From positions 1,903,501 through 1,967,500 of the forward strand of contig JAYKYS010000017.1 of assembly GCA_036924285.1 (NCBI GenBank): 64,000 nt of DNA. The letters are read 5' to 3'. The notes under the pieces are model-generated. The model saw only the letters and a program-made list of their open reading frames with translations. It searched no databases and had not been told where the DNA came from. The first letter of the stretch is position 1. Every line of letters starts with the position of its first letter. This DNA comes from Asterella californica. Lineage: Eukaryota > Streptophyta > Marchantiopsida > Marchantiales > Aytoniaceae. Position numbers and translations under genes: made by a program. Below are positions 9,268-21,990 of this stretch, piece by piece.

Positions 9268-10338
9268 CACGAGAAGAAGGTTGGAGGAATTCAGCGCCTT
9301 CTTCCACTCAGAGATCCAGCCAGCCATGGAGTTGGTGGAGAAGCGCACGATGGCTCAAGAGAAACCACTGCGACTTGGATTCGGTCTTCGCACCTTGATG
9401 CAGTAGGAAGATGTCCAGAAGAAGGTGGACGCGTTGGAAGCCAACCTCCGCACCACGGAGAAGCTTGCAGCGAGGTACAAGACGGAAGTAGCCGCTTCTG
9501 CCAAAGAGTCTGCACAGCTGAGGAAGAGCAACCAAGAGTTGCAGGCACGTCTACAGCAGTGTGATCAGGAGGTTCTGCAGATCAGAGATAAGATCACCTC
9601 TCTCGCAGAAGAGAATACGACATGGAGGGCACTGCGGGAAGCCGCAGAAGCACAGGCTGCAGCAGAGAAGACGCAGCGAGAAGAAGTAGAAGCCCGAGCG
9701 AATGGATTCATGGCACAGTCGGTGGAAGCACTTCGCAAGAAGTTCAACTTCACCGCGGGTAGGAAGCTTCTCACCCTAGCTAGGGAGTGGGATGCGATTC
9801 CAGAGCGATGTTAGTGGAGTGCAAGAACAGCATGTTTCGCTACCTGGATCGGTAGATTGAGGACCTGAAGACACTTTATGATCTTCCATCGATCTCACGA
9901 CCTACAGCTACATCTTCCCACGCTCCAGGACCAGCGATTGGGACAGATTTGGAGAAGGAGGAGTTCGACCTCACTGTCCACTTGGTAGTGACAGCGCTGG
10001 AAGTCGAGAAGACCGTGGAAGACGTCCCGGAAGACAAGGTGTCTTCTGGAAGACATGAAGTAGAGTTGTCTTCCCATGTGTTTCGAGTGGAGGGGGTGAC
10101 TTCCTCGGACCACTGCGAAGTCACCTCAGCTCCCAATGTTGAACCAGTGCCACAGAAGAGCGAGGAAGCGCATGTGGACTCAGCTTCTCAGCAGACGCTT
10201 CAGTCTTCCGAAACCGTCTCAAAAGAGCAAGCCACGAACAGAGAGAAGGAAGCCAAGGCTCGTAAGGCTTCCCAACTTATCAGAAGCCGAATTAGGAGTT
10301 CAGGTAGGAGTAGATTAGGAGGGGATCACACCCAGTGA
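9268..10338 (+). pseudogene. Family B LTR coiled-coil protein gene, copy 1 (5' truncated)
   Basis: No known family recognised. It begins in RRRLEEFSAFFHSEIQP, where the older family A LTR interrupted the gene. The central part is a long heptad-like coiled coil (ANLRTTEKLAARYKTEVA, QELQARLQQCDQEVLQI, EAQAAAEKTQREEVEARA). A conserved block containing VEALRKKFNFTAGRKLLTLA and EEFDLTVHLVVTALEVEK follows, then an acidic, Ser-rich tail. Lesions: an in-frame TAG at 9404-9406 where other copies have Gln, and a frameshift near 9790. The same gene recurs at 24790-25520, 48577-49386, 54585-54880, 56875-58560 and 58600-63999 with different lesions. It might be a diverged gag-like or accessory protein of the element, or a captured host gene. 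Confidence 0.75.
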
Positions 10339-11944
10339 ATAAGAGTAGGTAGCAAGTTAAGAAGACAGTTTACTTATCTAATTTTGGTAGGAGGTAAAAT
10401 TTGCTGTCTTAGGAAGTGACAGTTTCCCTGGTAAAATTAACTAACTGTCCATGTGGCAGAGTAGGCAGTGTATGAGTAGAAAGTAAGTTTGTAGACCAAA
10501 GTAGGGAGCCGACTACATGTGAGGTGGTGGCCTTCTGACAGTCCCTCATCTCCCTGATTGCAAGTTGAGGATTGAAGGAGATCTCCCCTACGCCTCAAGG
10601 TAGTAGTATAAGTTAGAATGCATAGTAAGATTCAGTGCGCACTAAACACATTACTGTACGTACACAGTGGGAAGACTCATGTGAGAGACAGTGTACACCA
10701 TTACACCCAATGCTAGAGACATACGAATAGACTTGGATTACACCAGAGGGGTCTGCATCCTCGCTTCCAACAGTGGATCGAAGATGTAGATAGAGGTAAT
10801 GGACAACCTAGAGCAGAGAACGGCATCATTGTGTAGTCTTGTGACTAAGCTGGTGTGTCGAGGAGTAGGAGCAGGCAGTAGAGGGAGTGAGCTTCCCAAC
10901 ACCAATGTACTTTCTTCTCAAGGAATGGATTTTGGGTTTGAGTGCAGAGCTTTGTTTGTGTCTTCTGGACAGTGGGTTTCCTCGAATTCACACCCAATTG
11001 TGCATGAGAATCGTTCTTCTGGAGTGACGGTGATTGTTAGAAACTGTGCAGAGTCGAAGCTTGTCTCATCCAGTGGAGCACGTAGGATCCACGTACGGAC
11101 GGTCTTATGGATAAGCGATCCCAGAAGACGGAGTAGTTGAAGCAACGACAGAAGAAGAAAGAAGCCTTCTTTTCACAACAGAAGACGACATCCTCGAGTA
11201 GAAGACTATGTAACTATAAGCGAATTTGCTCTCTTCCTCCCCAAATTACTACAAGCAGGGATGGCTTGTTAGTCAAGATCCGGACTAAAAGCCTGTCGGA
11301 GTCTTAATTTCTCATTTTCATCTTGTTTTCTCTTGTTTGGATTTTCTCTTCTTCCCCATCTTCTCTCATCTTCCCATCTTCTTATCTTCTTCTAGTGAGC
11401 TTCCGAGACTTCTATTGAGCTTCTGTGAAGGTGAATGTCGTTGTAGTGATGTAGGAAGACCGTTTCTGTAGACAGAAGCCTGGGAGGGCTAAGGGGGCTT
11501 ACACCCTGTGATTGATCTAACCCCGTCGGGAATTGGAAGAGCAATGTGTGATAGACAGTGATAATTTGACGGCTAAGAAGCAGGAGCAGTCTTCTAGAGG
11601 TGTGAGAAGCCGAGTTGAGTCCTTAGAAGCCGAGAATTGCTTCGGGAAGATTATCGTGGGAAGACTGGAAGCCGTGACCTAGAAACAGAAAGCATCTTCT
11701 CGAGCTTCCCAGTACATATCTGTGTGATATTTTAGGTGGTAGTTGTTTGTTTAGGTCCAGGGCACCTCTCGAAAGGTCTAGAAGCCGTGTGGTTTTGTGA
11801 AAAGACGGGATTTCTAGATAAAACCCGTGTGTTTGTGTATTTGAAAAGATCTTAGAACTTAGAGCAGCGATACTTGTGCAAATCCTCTATGGGAACGATA
11901 TCTTGTATACTAAATGGACAAAAAAGCAATCTTGCGACACTACA
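10339..11944 (+). repeat. 3' portion of family B LTR (copy 1)
   Basis: Noncoding stretch after the coiled-coil gene, shared with 49387-50979 (plus), and in reverse with 23141-24790, 28109-29725 and 55325-56870. It ends CTTGCGACACTACA at 11944, the family B LTR end, preceded by the well-conserved words CAAATCCTCTATGGGAACGATATC and GTATACTAAATGGACAAAA. It is rich in GAAGAC/GTCTTC words. Confidence 0.82.
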
Positions 11945-13660
11945 AAAGTCCTTCCACGACATAAAATCCTAGATAACGTTAAAGATTATCCGTTGCAATT
12001 GACATGTTTGGATGATAGTAGATCATATCTTCTTACATGGAGTGATAAGGTTTTAATCTATTCATATTCATCATTTTTAAAAGAGCTCCTCGTCATAGCT
12101 TTGTAAGATTATGGCATGATTGTCAAAGATCGATTGATGACAAGTGAACCTTCCAAAAGATCTCCTAATTTCTTTGTTTGAACTGCCAACTCGCTGATTA
12201 GGCGTTGTACTAGCCAATCCTCCTAACATTTAGGAGGAGGATGGATTTGTTGTCTCCACGTGACAACATGCTCATGATGAACAGCTTGTGTTGTTTCGCT
12301 GATGAGCTGCACTGCTTCGAGTTGAAGTAGTTGGACTCAAGAACTCAAGATCCAAGAACTGGAAGCAAAGTTGTACAAGCTATCTTCTAGTGATAGTCAC
12401 ATACCTCTTAGTAATTACCAGGAACAACCTTTAGATTGGATCAAACTAAATAAACCTAATCTCACTAAGCTTAGTGCTGAATTAAATGTTGATGAAATAG
12501 ATGATAAACAAAAGTCAGAATGAATTTTTCATCAAATTGTGTAGAGTTCAATGGTGATTTTCTCGGAAAGAAAAGATGAATGCCAGCGACTAGACTAAGG
12601 ATCTAGTGCTTAGAATAGAGTAGACGGAGTGCGGAAATGCTTGATCTCCGAGGAGAGAATAGATGTTAGGATAATTAAAAGTTATCCAAATAGAAGATAA
12701 CAAGTAGGAGATGTAGATAGGACCAAAAATAGCCAATGGTATGATAGGAGTGGAACATGCCATAGAAGAGAGGGTTGCAAAATGGACCCCACCGATCTGC
12801 GATCATCGACTTCTTGCCCTATATAAAAGATTAGCCGGTAAGAGAAGGAAGAGTAGAAGGAGAGAGGTCAAGTTCCAAGAGCTCATGTAAAGTCGAAGTG
12901 AATGAAAATTGATTCGATACATTTTTGACATTTCGTTTCATGGTAGGTTGATGGATATGACTAGGAGGGAAAAGGAGAAATCAGACAAAACGGATTGGTA
13001 TTTTAGCCGAAAGGGAGGTGTAAGTAGCAAGATACTAGGATATAATAGTTTCAGAAGGACCTACTCCAACAAAGATGAAGGCCATGATCATCGAATAAGG
13101 GAACAAGAAAACTAAGCAAATGTAGGAAGTGAAGATGAAGACGAAGATGCGATCGAAGAATCGACGAGCGAAAATGAAGGATACCCCGACAAACAAATGC
13201 ATAGAATAGATAAAGAGAAAAGGAGAAGAAGATGGTGGGTAAAATAAGTCCCCAGTCGAAATAAAGAACTTTGATGGAGGGTTATCCAAGACAAAGAGGA
13301 AGATGCGAAGGCTAGTAACCGTGTAATGGTCAATGTTGATTTTCAGTACTCGATAGAGAATGAACTTCTGATGTTTTGTACGTCGATAGTAAACTTAGGT
13401 GGCGATATCATAATATATTTGGGGTAAGCTTTTCGTCCATGTTCATTAGTGATATATCGCTTTCATAGCTTGAAGAACTGCAAGATAATTACTTATAGTA
13501 CTCTGCTGGTATGTAGGTATGAAGACATCACATAACGCGACTAATTCTGACGTGATCCGGTTGATCTCCAGGTGACTTTCATCCGTTGTTGTCTCCGTGC
13601 GTCATCCTCGTGCTTCAATCGCTATCCGTAACTCTCGACCAACTCTCTTATCGCATCGGT
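11945..13660. other. Unassigned degenerate sequence with a possible promoter
   Basis: No protein family recognised. Short open stretches (for example 11876-12106, and 12909-13115 with many Lys/Arg codons) show no motif that I know. At 12817-12826 there is a good TATA box (CCTATATAAAAG) followed by a purine-rich leader, which could be an LTR or gene promoter. Confidence 0.35.
12817..12826 (+). promoter_or_regulatory. Candidate TATA box
   Basis: The sequence CTATATAAAA sits in an otherwise mixed-composition stretch and is followed by a purine-rich region (AGAGAAGGAAGAGTAGAAGG). There is no annotated transcript or recognisable coding region downstream, so this is only a candidate. Confidence 0.3.
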
Positions 13661-13666
13661 CAGGTG

Positions 13667-14530
13667 TTAGTTACCTCGGCTCATTCTACTTTCATCCAAT
13701 TCTTCATCTCCATCTGAGTTTTTGTGATTGAGGTACCTTCTCCAAAAAAATGACTCGATATTATGATCTCGAATCCGAATTGGTCTACCGAGATCCGGAG
13801 AAGAAAGGCGATCGATAGTAAGCTTCCTCTTCTTGATTTTTTGCTTTCTTGTGGCTTCCAGTCTCACTGTTAACTCGTCTTTCGTTAGCTTCCAAGGGGC
13901 TTCCGGACCAAAAGAGGTCTTGAATGCTAACTCCATTGTTTTTTTTTTATGACCGCCACTGCTCTTTGTTCCATAGCGAGAGGGTCTTCTAGTTCCAGGG
14001 GCTCCGTCTCTTCCTGTTGCTCAGCTGTCGATTTAGCCTTGGTAGGTCATGAGTCATCCGTCATAGTCTTGGACCTCGGCAGCTTTCTAGATGACCTCTT
14101 AGGTGGCTCTACTTCCACTATCTCCACATCATCCTCCGGTAGAAGCTGAGTGCGTGATAGTTTGACTTGTTATAAGTTCGATACCAAGATCATTCAGGGC
14201 TGATTCGACTCTTCTTCTGAGTCGAGGGACTATACTACTCTCAGTCGTCGAGATGACTTATTAGTTTGTCCATTCGGATTGGTTGTTGGTAACTTGGCAT
14301 ACCGAGAGAGGGATTATTCTTCAGACGTTTTGACGTCCTTGGACATGCTCCTCCTTCTGCCATAATCATTGTAATTGGTGCTACCATGGTTATCAAAGGA
14401 GGTTCCAATATCACGTTTCTCGGCCTGTCTGAGATGGCTCTCATTATGGATGGAGGTTCCGAAACTTTTTTTTACGTCTTTGGACGCAGGTTCGAGGGTT
14501 GGTTTTTCACCGGTGTCTCCCAATTCTCTT
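13667..14530 (-). pseudogene. Unrecognised broken ORF set, basic and acidic regions
   Basis: Several minus-strand open pieces appear to belong together. An upstream part (about 14310-14530) contains EKPTLEPASKDVKKSFG. A middle Glu/Pro-rich stretch reads up to an A-run at 13937-13946 that breaks the frame. A downstream part (13667-13936) contains FGPEAPWKLTKDELTVRL and RKQKIKKRKLTIDRL. The composition would fit a gag-like nucleic-acid-binding protein of a decayed element, but no diagnostic motif is present. Confidence 0.35.
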
Positions 14531-15399
14531 TTGGTCTTTGGCTTCCATCTAGAGAAGATGATGGTGATTCGCCCAGGACTAACCGTACCTTCGGTGCTAG
14601 AGTTGGTAGACAGATGGTGCTGATCATCAGTAGACTGAACCGTAGATTGCGGTTTGGAACCGGATCTAGGAACTTCTGTTTGAGCTCATGGATTGACATG
14701 TGATAAGTTTGCTCAGAATTTAATCAAGCAGTCCATGTATCATCTTTTGTCTTTGAGGTAGCAAATCCTCATTCGTTGGCATCTCGCTCAGCTTCTGCTT
14801 CTGGCTGTCCATCACTATGTCCATCTTCATCTAAACTAGCTTATATGTCATTATTCTGGACAGGTAGTCAGCATTCTCGTCTCTGGAAGTTCTCATTCTA
14901 TTCTACTTCCGTCTACAATGTCTCAGCCAACTACTTCTCTATCAAAGATGATCTTCCGGATCTTTTGATCTTTTAACTTCTAACTTGTTAATGTCCAAAA
15001 GATCTTAACTTCCAACTTCTATTCTAACTTTGTAGAATTCAAAGTATTATATTCTAAACTATATTCTCTTTGTACTATACTTCAGACAAAAATTCAAAAG
15101 TTGTAAAAACGTGAGTACCACATTCTTCATAGTGATCCATCCTCTCTTATCGTATACTTGATCGGCCGCTTCACTATTTTGCTTTTTTTGGTTCTTCAAG
15201 CTCGTCGGACATATTACCGGTCCTCGTGTAATCTTTTAAGGTCTAGTACCACACATATTTGATTTCTATCCTCAATTTCTTCTTCTTTCTTGGGTTCATC
15301 CTCTAACCGTGAAAAAAGTCAAGCACAACATGTTGTTTCTTTGGATTGTACAAGGCCTCAAAATCAAACTCCTGTTAGAGTAAAATCCATCAGACAATC

Positions 15400-16250
15400 T
15401 CTCCCGATGGAATTGGCTTTCTTACTAGATCTACAAGAGCTTTATGATCAGTAGCAAAACAAACTTTAATTGATAATAATGGTGTCAGAATTTCTTCACT
15501 TCATATACAATCACATGTGCTTCCTTCTCGGTCATAGAATAATTTTGTCTGCTGGTGTCATTTTACGACGAGCCTAAGCAGTTGGATGGTCCATCTTGTC
15601 GTCACTTGGTTGTGCTAGCACTACATCAACATAGATACACAACTTATCTGTTTTCTTCGGTATCACCACCATCGGAGAAAGCTATGCATGTGTTTCTACT
15701 GGATAAATGAATCTAACTAGCAATAATTTATCAATTTTCTTTTCACAAGTGTCGCATAATTGAAATTCATCCAGTATTTGACCGCTTATTGACCTCGTGT
15801 TTGCTTCAAGTTCGATTCGGTGTTCCACAACCTCCAGTGGGATACCAAGCATATCCGTATACTCCCATGCAAACACATCCTTATACTCCTTGACAAGATC
15901 GATCAACTTTTGGTAGAAATCCGAATCTTCTCTCCACAGGAACTTCATTGGGTGTATATGAGGATCCTAAGTTCACCTTCCATACTTGCTCTTTCTTGGT
16001 GGACGTCCATGAAGCAATAATCTTTCCTTGGATAGACTCTTTAATTGGAGTTTCATCAAAGACTATAGGTGATGGTAACTCTTTTAACCAATTAGGATCT
16101 ATCATGTTCTCCTCCTCTACAATTTCAGGTGGTAAGGTTATCTTCATTCGACGAATCCTTTGACCTCCTTTCCATACCGGTCCCTTAGAAATGTTTAACA
16201 CAAGGAGAGTCACCTCAGCTATTGGAATCACGGTAGGATATACTTCCAAC
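15400..16250 (-). pseudogene. Ty3/gypsy pol remnant lacking the RT core
   Basis: The upstream part (16250-15950) is a linker ending near KVDRSCQGV. The next frame reads LIDLVKEYKDVFAWEYTDMLG, then KKIDKLLLVRFIYPVE and a diverged SPMVVIPKK, the standard start of a Ty3/gypsy RT. Instead of RT motifs 2-7, about 30 residues later the sequence is already VLAQPSDDKMDHP, from the RNase H start. The RNase H line YSMTEKEAHVIVYEVKKF and a one-base-damaged TDHKAL follow near 15440-15540. So the RT catalytic core has been deleted and the rest carries stops. Confidence 0.75.
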
Positions 16251-16299
16251 CATGACTCTCTTCTTCATCCGTGAGTCCAATTCCCCGATCCATGCCTTC

Positions 16300-19200
16300 T
16301 GCGGTCGTGGGAAAGAAACCCCCTCTAGTTGAGAGGTTAGATAAGTATGCTAATGATGGCTGTGAATTCTAAGGGTGATGAACCTCGTTAAGTGTTAAAT
16401 ATTAATAATATTTTTTTTATTTTGCATAGCTAGTCATCCTAACCAGATTCGTTATTAAGATAAACACTCAGCAAGGTCGCCAAATTATCTTGATATCAGA
16501 AACAATTGCTGATATTTGATATCGTACTTTCTCTATGATGAACTAAGCTATAAAAATTTGCTAGTGTGTAATTCTACATATGGCAACAATTATGAGTATT
16601 AATTCAACAATATATCCTCTTCAAGCTTAAGCTTCTCCCTAATCTAGACTTTGCAAATACTTTTACTTTTATCTTGGTGATAGTTATTATTGTAACACAA
16701 TTTTTTTGTTAGGAATAAAGTTTTTACAGCTGTAAATAAATTTCTTATTACTAACAGGGTGACAACTTCTTGTCCTTCCTTTAAACGGTGTAACATGACC
16801 ATCAAGGCACTTTCATAATCTAATCACATCATGAATCTCCTCGTGCCATTCTAGTGCTTGCATTCCACAACAGCAATCACTGCAAGCCGGACCATGAAGT
16901 GTGCAACAAGAAATCATATCGCAATGCAGTTAAACCATGGAGAACTCGGACCTCAAAGCCAAGTCGGCTGATTATGTTACGGTTAGAGTATAACGCACTT
17001 ATTGGTACATAGGTTATTATCTATCACAAATATATCTTATAAAAGATTAATATCAATTTACAAAGAATATTACGAGAATACACTCATATGCATATGAACA
17101 AAATACAGATATAAAAAGCAAACCCAAAAAATTTCTCATTCTCTTTTTGGGTTAATTCTGCAGGTCGAAATTATTCTGAACGAGGATATTTCGATAGATG
17201 ACTTTCAAGACTATGAAGGTATAGTATTCAATCAGAATCCCTCCCAATGCACGTTCAACAGTTTGATAGAAAAGAACTTTGGAAGATTAAAATATGTAAA
17301 GGAAACAGATCACTCAGTATATCAATAAAACAATAATAATATTTTTCCTCACAAGAAAGAGGTTTTCATATTTCAAGGTAAATGTAATTTAGGAAGACAA
17401 TTCCTCCTTTCCCTCTTCATTGTTTATGAGTCTAAGCAGAAAGTCTATATAAGTTATTTGAACGTATATGTCTATGCATAACTTGATAATAAGTGTAAAT
17501 ATAGATGAAAGATACTTATTTATAACCTAAAACTGCTCAATTTACTAAATAGTGGTAATAATTAGAGGTCGTCTTTATTATACCTATATGATTACTCTAT
17601 TTTTCTTTTGAGAGGTTATTCATTTCCTCATAGTGATTGGAGTAAACACCTTCTCGTTTAATCAAAATGGAAGTCTGAATTAAATAACAAGAGTTTTACA
17701 CATTTTGGGCACTTTATCACGTCTCGTTATCCGTGATGGAAAAAATAATTAAAAAAATTGACAAGAAAGAAGATTTAGAATGTGTCCATATGATAATAGC
17801 TTTGAAGTTTTCATAGCTTTAAGGTTATATTATAAGGGGTGAAGTAGGGTAACAATAAAATTGGTATCAATAAAAAGCTAGCGTATCTGGTAGCTTAGAG
17901 AACAAAGTTGTAACCAAAGTGCAAAAATATAGAAAATCAGTGAGAATGTATCCGTCACTATTAAGAGCTAGCAAAGTTTGCTAGGTTATCAGCAAACAGA
18001 AAATACATGAACAAACAGAATGAGAGCGATTCAAAGTTTATGTATTTAAAGACACCGAAAGTTGAAATAGTTCAATAAGTGAATGAGATCAATAATGAGA
18101 TTTGCTCGCTCTTTGCGGGATTCTTCTTGCACAAGTTCTTGAATAACGTTTATTTTGGTCGATTTTGTTAGATCAATTACTATGATGTTGATGCAAACCA
18201 TTCCTTGATTACCTCTTGGCATTAGATAGTGAATAAAAATAAGCATCTCAAACGATCTAGCCAAGGATAGCCGGAAAAGGGACAAGCGAGGTATGAAGAA
18301 GAAAATAGAAGGAATGGACTGGTTTTGGAGGATGAGATGGGTTCAATGATTATTTTCATATTCTTCAAATTTTTCTTCTCATGTTTGTTAGTGATGTTTT
18401 TCCTTAGGTTATAGATAAGAGTCTATATGTTAAATAACTATTTTAGGATAAGTTTAAGTTTATTTTATTTTATAAATATTAAACATTATCATAACCACAA
18501 ACTGCGGTGAGTCAGGAGAGACCCATAAGTACGGAACCTTACTTCGTGCTGCTCAAGATAATCGTTAAGTTATAGGTGATTTAATTGATTAAGAGAAGGA
18601 TTAGGTAATAAATTAATCCTTCCATCTTCTTCATCTGAAGATGGAGAAAATAATTGTGCAGACTTGTCGACCTTATCCTGCCTTGCCGACCTTATTAAGG
18701 AATATGGAGAACTGTGCATGTGGACCGAGACATAGTAATTCATAAATGCCCATAAATCTCACAAAACATACATTCTTCACTGTACTGGCACATACTCTTC
18801 TTCCAACCGCCTAGAAGTAGCAACCGGAGTACACGAACCAAAGAGACTTTGTTTCTGACATTGTTGCTTCTTAGAAGTAATGCTCGGACTTCTGTCACCA
18901 ACAGACATATAGAAATTGAGAGATTTCATTGGTACGCTTGGACGATGATGAACACCTAGCCTCATATAAGGTCAACCAATATCCATGAGTTAATCTTCTG
19001 TATGGACAATGATCTCAATCGAGGTTGTAGATCGGATGAAATCCATGGACGGAACTCAGCGGAGAAGGTAAGTGTTCAGACGGATTGAACAGAATTGCAC
19101 TAACGTGCATACTTGTGATTGATTGAATCGCCTGTTTGAAATGTGTGAAGAGGATTGTGATTGACATCGAATCACACTAGAATTAAACTAGAAAAATCAG

Positions 19201-19740
19201 TGGAGAGCTCCATCTCTATGACGATCTCCCTTGTTAGGTATGAGTTTCTGGTCTAGAAAGAAAGAATGGAATAAGAAACAAATGTAAAATTACAAATAGA
19301 AAATCAATATATATTTTGTGAAGTGCTCCAGCTATAACTATGGATGGAATCCTCATCTAGAAGAAAAATAGAATAGAAAAGAGAAAGAGAAAATTTAAAG
19401 TAAAAGAATAAAAGAATTTAGTTGGAGCAACCAAGCCACACAGCCGCTCCACGGTTACCAATCGTGGTCGCTGCAAGTCAAATCGTGGTCTGCAAGTCGT
19501 TGTTCTCTACTGCAGCCTTTCCATAACTCTAGTTTATGATATCAAAAGTAAAATACATAAACTCTTCAACATATTTCTCAATACTTTAGTCATATATTAA
19601 ACATCATATGGGGATCCACTAACATTAGTATAAAAAGTACCATGCTTATTTCACTAAGTGCAAATTATTACTCAAATATTGTGGTGTGATGGAGGTGTGG
19701 ATTCAGTTGAGTTTGTAAACCAAACATCACTGGGATGATA
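16300..19740. other. AT-rich sequence with no recognisable gene
   Basis: I looked at both strands and found only short open stretches without known motifs (for example 18046-18285 and 18777-18965, minus). Homopolymer and AT-rich tracts occur near 16400 and 18470. Around 19455-19500 a short direct repeat (TCGTGG..TGCAAGTC) is visible. Probably old transposon and intergenic DNA. Confidence 0.4.
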
Positions 19741-19747
19741 TCTATTG

Positions 19748-19850
19748 GGGTAATTTACATGATCACACCCGAGAGACCTAGATTTCACTTGATCCCTCCG
19801 ACTTATACATGTCTTTTGGTCACATTCCCATCCAGTTTCTCAGTCGTTCG
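19748..19850 (+). repeat. Dispersed repeat copy (TTTCACTTG-GTC type)
   Basis: The run GGGGTAATTTACATGATCACACC, then TTTCACTTGATCCCTCC and GACTTATACATGTCTTTTGGTCACAT, is closely similar to 33905-34010. The second copy lies just upstream of the Mutator-like transposase remnant, so the repeat may be a terminal or subterminal part of a DNA transposon family. Confidence 0.5.
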
Positions 19851-20859
19851 TCCGACGATGTAGCCTTCCTGGAAGGAAGAGAACATTATGGCTTTAGAAG
19901 CTTACGTTGCAACGATGATTAGTCGTGCTGGCAATCTAAGAAGCTAAAGCGCGCGAAGTGAACTCCAGCTAGAAGTTTGAGGACCTGCTTTTGATATAAT
20001 TTTTTACTTGCATGTGGTCAGAATCTAGTTGATGCTGCTACTTGAAAGAAATTGATTTCAAATGATGCGTTTCAAAGAGAAAACACAAGTCTGATCGAGC
20101 CCTGATAATGCACAAGGAAGCATATTACGAAGGAGTTGACGCGAAAATTGCCAAAATCATCAAAGGGCTGAATTTTAGCTGAAATAGAGTTCGGACGCGA
20201 TTAATATCGATCTCTGAAGTTGTGAGGAGGCGAAGACAAAGATGAAGGATCAAAAGTGAAGAGTTGACCCTTCAGTAAGACTTTCAGCATAATAGACGCT
20301 TCAGCGGTCAATTCGTCTTCAAATTGATGATGTTAGACTCTATACATGAGAGTAGATGCCTACAATGTTTCGAGAAGAATTACTTTCAGATGTGTCTGTG
20401 ATAAATGTCCGAAGGTGATGTTTTCTATGAAGCCAAAGGAGGAAGAAAACAAATGAAGGTACATATGAATGATCTCTTCTTTGGGATTTTTGGTATATCT
20501 TCCTCACCTGCTTTCCATTTGACTTGAAACTTGAGCACGATTGGAGAGTGTAGATAATTCCACCTGCATGTGAAGTTTGACAGTACATAGAAACTGGATG
20601 CATACATGGCAAATCAATGAAGAATCAAAGTTTTGGTAGTAGGCGAAGATAAAGTGTGGAGATAAATAGCCTTCACTAGCACTTGAGCTTTATCTTTGCC
20701 TTCGCTTATCACTTTCTGTTACTGATGCACTGTAGATAAAAGTAGTTTGTAAAGTAGTCGAATACTGTGAAAATATATATCTTGACTTGAGGATTTTTAG
20801 CCTTAGTGCAGAGTGGGAGACCTTGCGGGTGGAAGGTCCTCACAATAGCTTTTTACTAA

Positions 20860-21180
20860 AAATGGACCCAAAGGGTAATTTTACCCCTAACATCAAGAAC
20901 TGATATCAGCAAAATTTATTTGATATCAGTAAACTGATGATGTACTTGACGAGATCATCAAGTATAGACAAAAACTGCATATTCCTCTATCCACATTTGA
21001 CGAAGCTCGTCAGATAGAATTACAGATCGATCCAGCTATTCTCGTCGAGTGGGGATAAGCTCTCTATAAAACCAGTTCAGTCAGAATATATTAGTGAGAG
21101 TTGGTAAGACATGACCGAGAGTAGTACATCACGTGATGAGCTGAACTCCAAAGTAGGAACTGAACTCAGCCAAGTCTTGA
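20860..21180 (+). promoter_or_regulatory. Possible promoter region with TATA box at about 21062
   Basis: The sequence GATAAGCTCTCTATAAAACCAGTTCAG has a TATA box (TCTATAAAA) preceded by a short imperfect repeat of GATATCAG near 20900-20935. No coding region follows on this strand. It may be the promoter of a lost LTR. Confidence 0.25.
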
Positions 21181-21990
21181 CCTAAGTCTCGAAGTATTCC
21201 TTGTCCTCTTAGGAATAGAAGTCACATCAACATCCTCTTCTTTCACTTCTGTCCTTTTCTCTTCCATGTGAGTTGAACCCACCATGTGGACTCCTATAAC
21301 TTGAACGGGAGATGCTTTCTCTGACACAAAACTTGATATCTCATTCTCGTTCTTGTCCATGTCACTTCCAATGAGAGTGTGATCACCTTCTAGATAAATA
21401 ATACCCCCAACCTCGAACGTAATATTTCTCTTCATGAGCAAACAAGGCTTTGGTAAATGCTCTCTTCCGTGGGTTATGATAACTATCAATCTTCCATCCA
21501 TTCTTCTTGTCTCCATCCATGAAGAATATGTTAAGATCCTTGATGTGACCCTCACATAATAGTGATCGATCCACACTAACCCACATATCTCTTCTAATGG
21601 TTGGTTGAAAAGCTTCTTTCCAAATGGTTGGAGTCCATTTACTAAGGATGTCCTCTCACATCTGCACCCTCATGAATAATGTACTCCTTCATATGGCTAC
21701 ATAAACTTCTCGGAGAAGTTCATTGCTTCTATACCTCTATTTACTTGTTAGAAATTCTAACCTCAGCCGTGGAATAATCTCCTCCAACAGCTTGATAACT
21801 TGATACTTTTGGCGTAAAACTGAAGTACAACAATAGTAACCTTTGTCCTTAGAAACTCCCTTCTTCCTCTTCCCATAAGGGTAAAATATAGCCCACTGAA
21901 ATACCTCTGATTTTCTCTCGACAGAAAATAAGGTTCAGTAAACATTTTTCCTTTTCTACCCCTTCTTCTACATGTAGGTCCCATCAACCA
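21166..21990 (-). pseudogene. Two unrecognised minus-strand open stretches
   Basis: Open stretches at 21763-21987 (about 74 codons, basic, with CRRRGRKGK) and 21166-21576 (about 136 codons, with RNITFEVGGIIYLEGDHT and an acidic tail HMEEKRTEVKEEDVDV). They could be parts of one decayed protein. I do not recognise a family and there is no supporting context. Confidence 0.3.
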
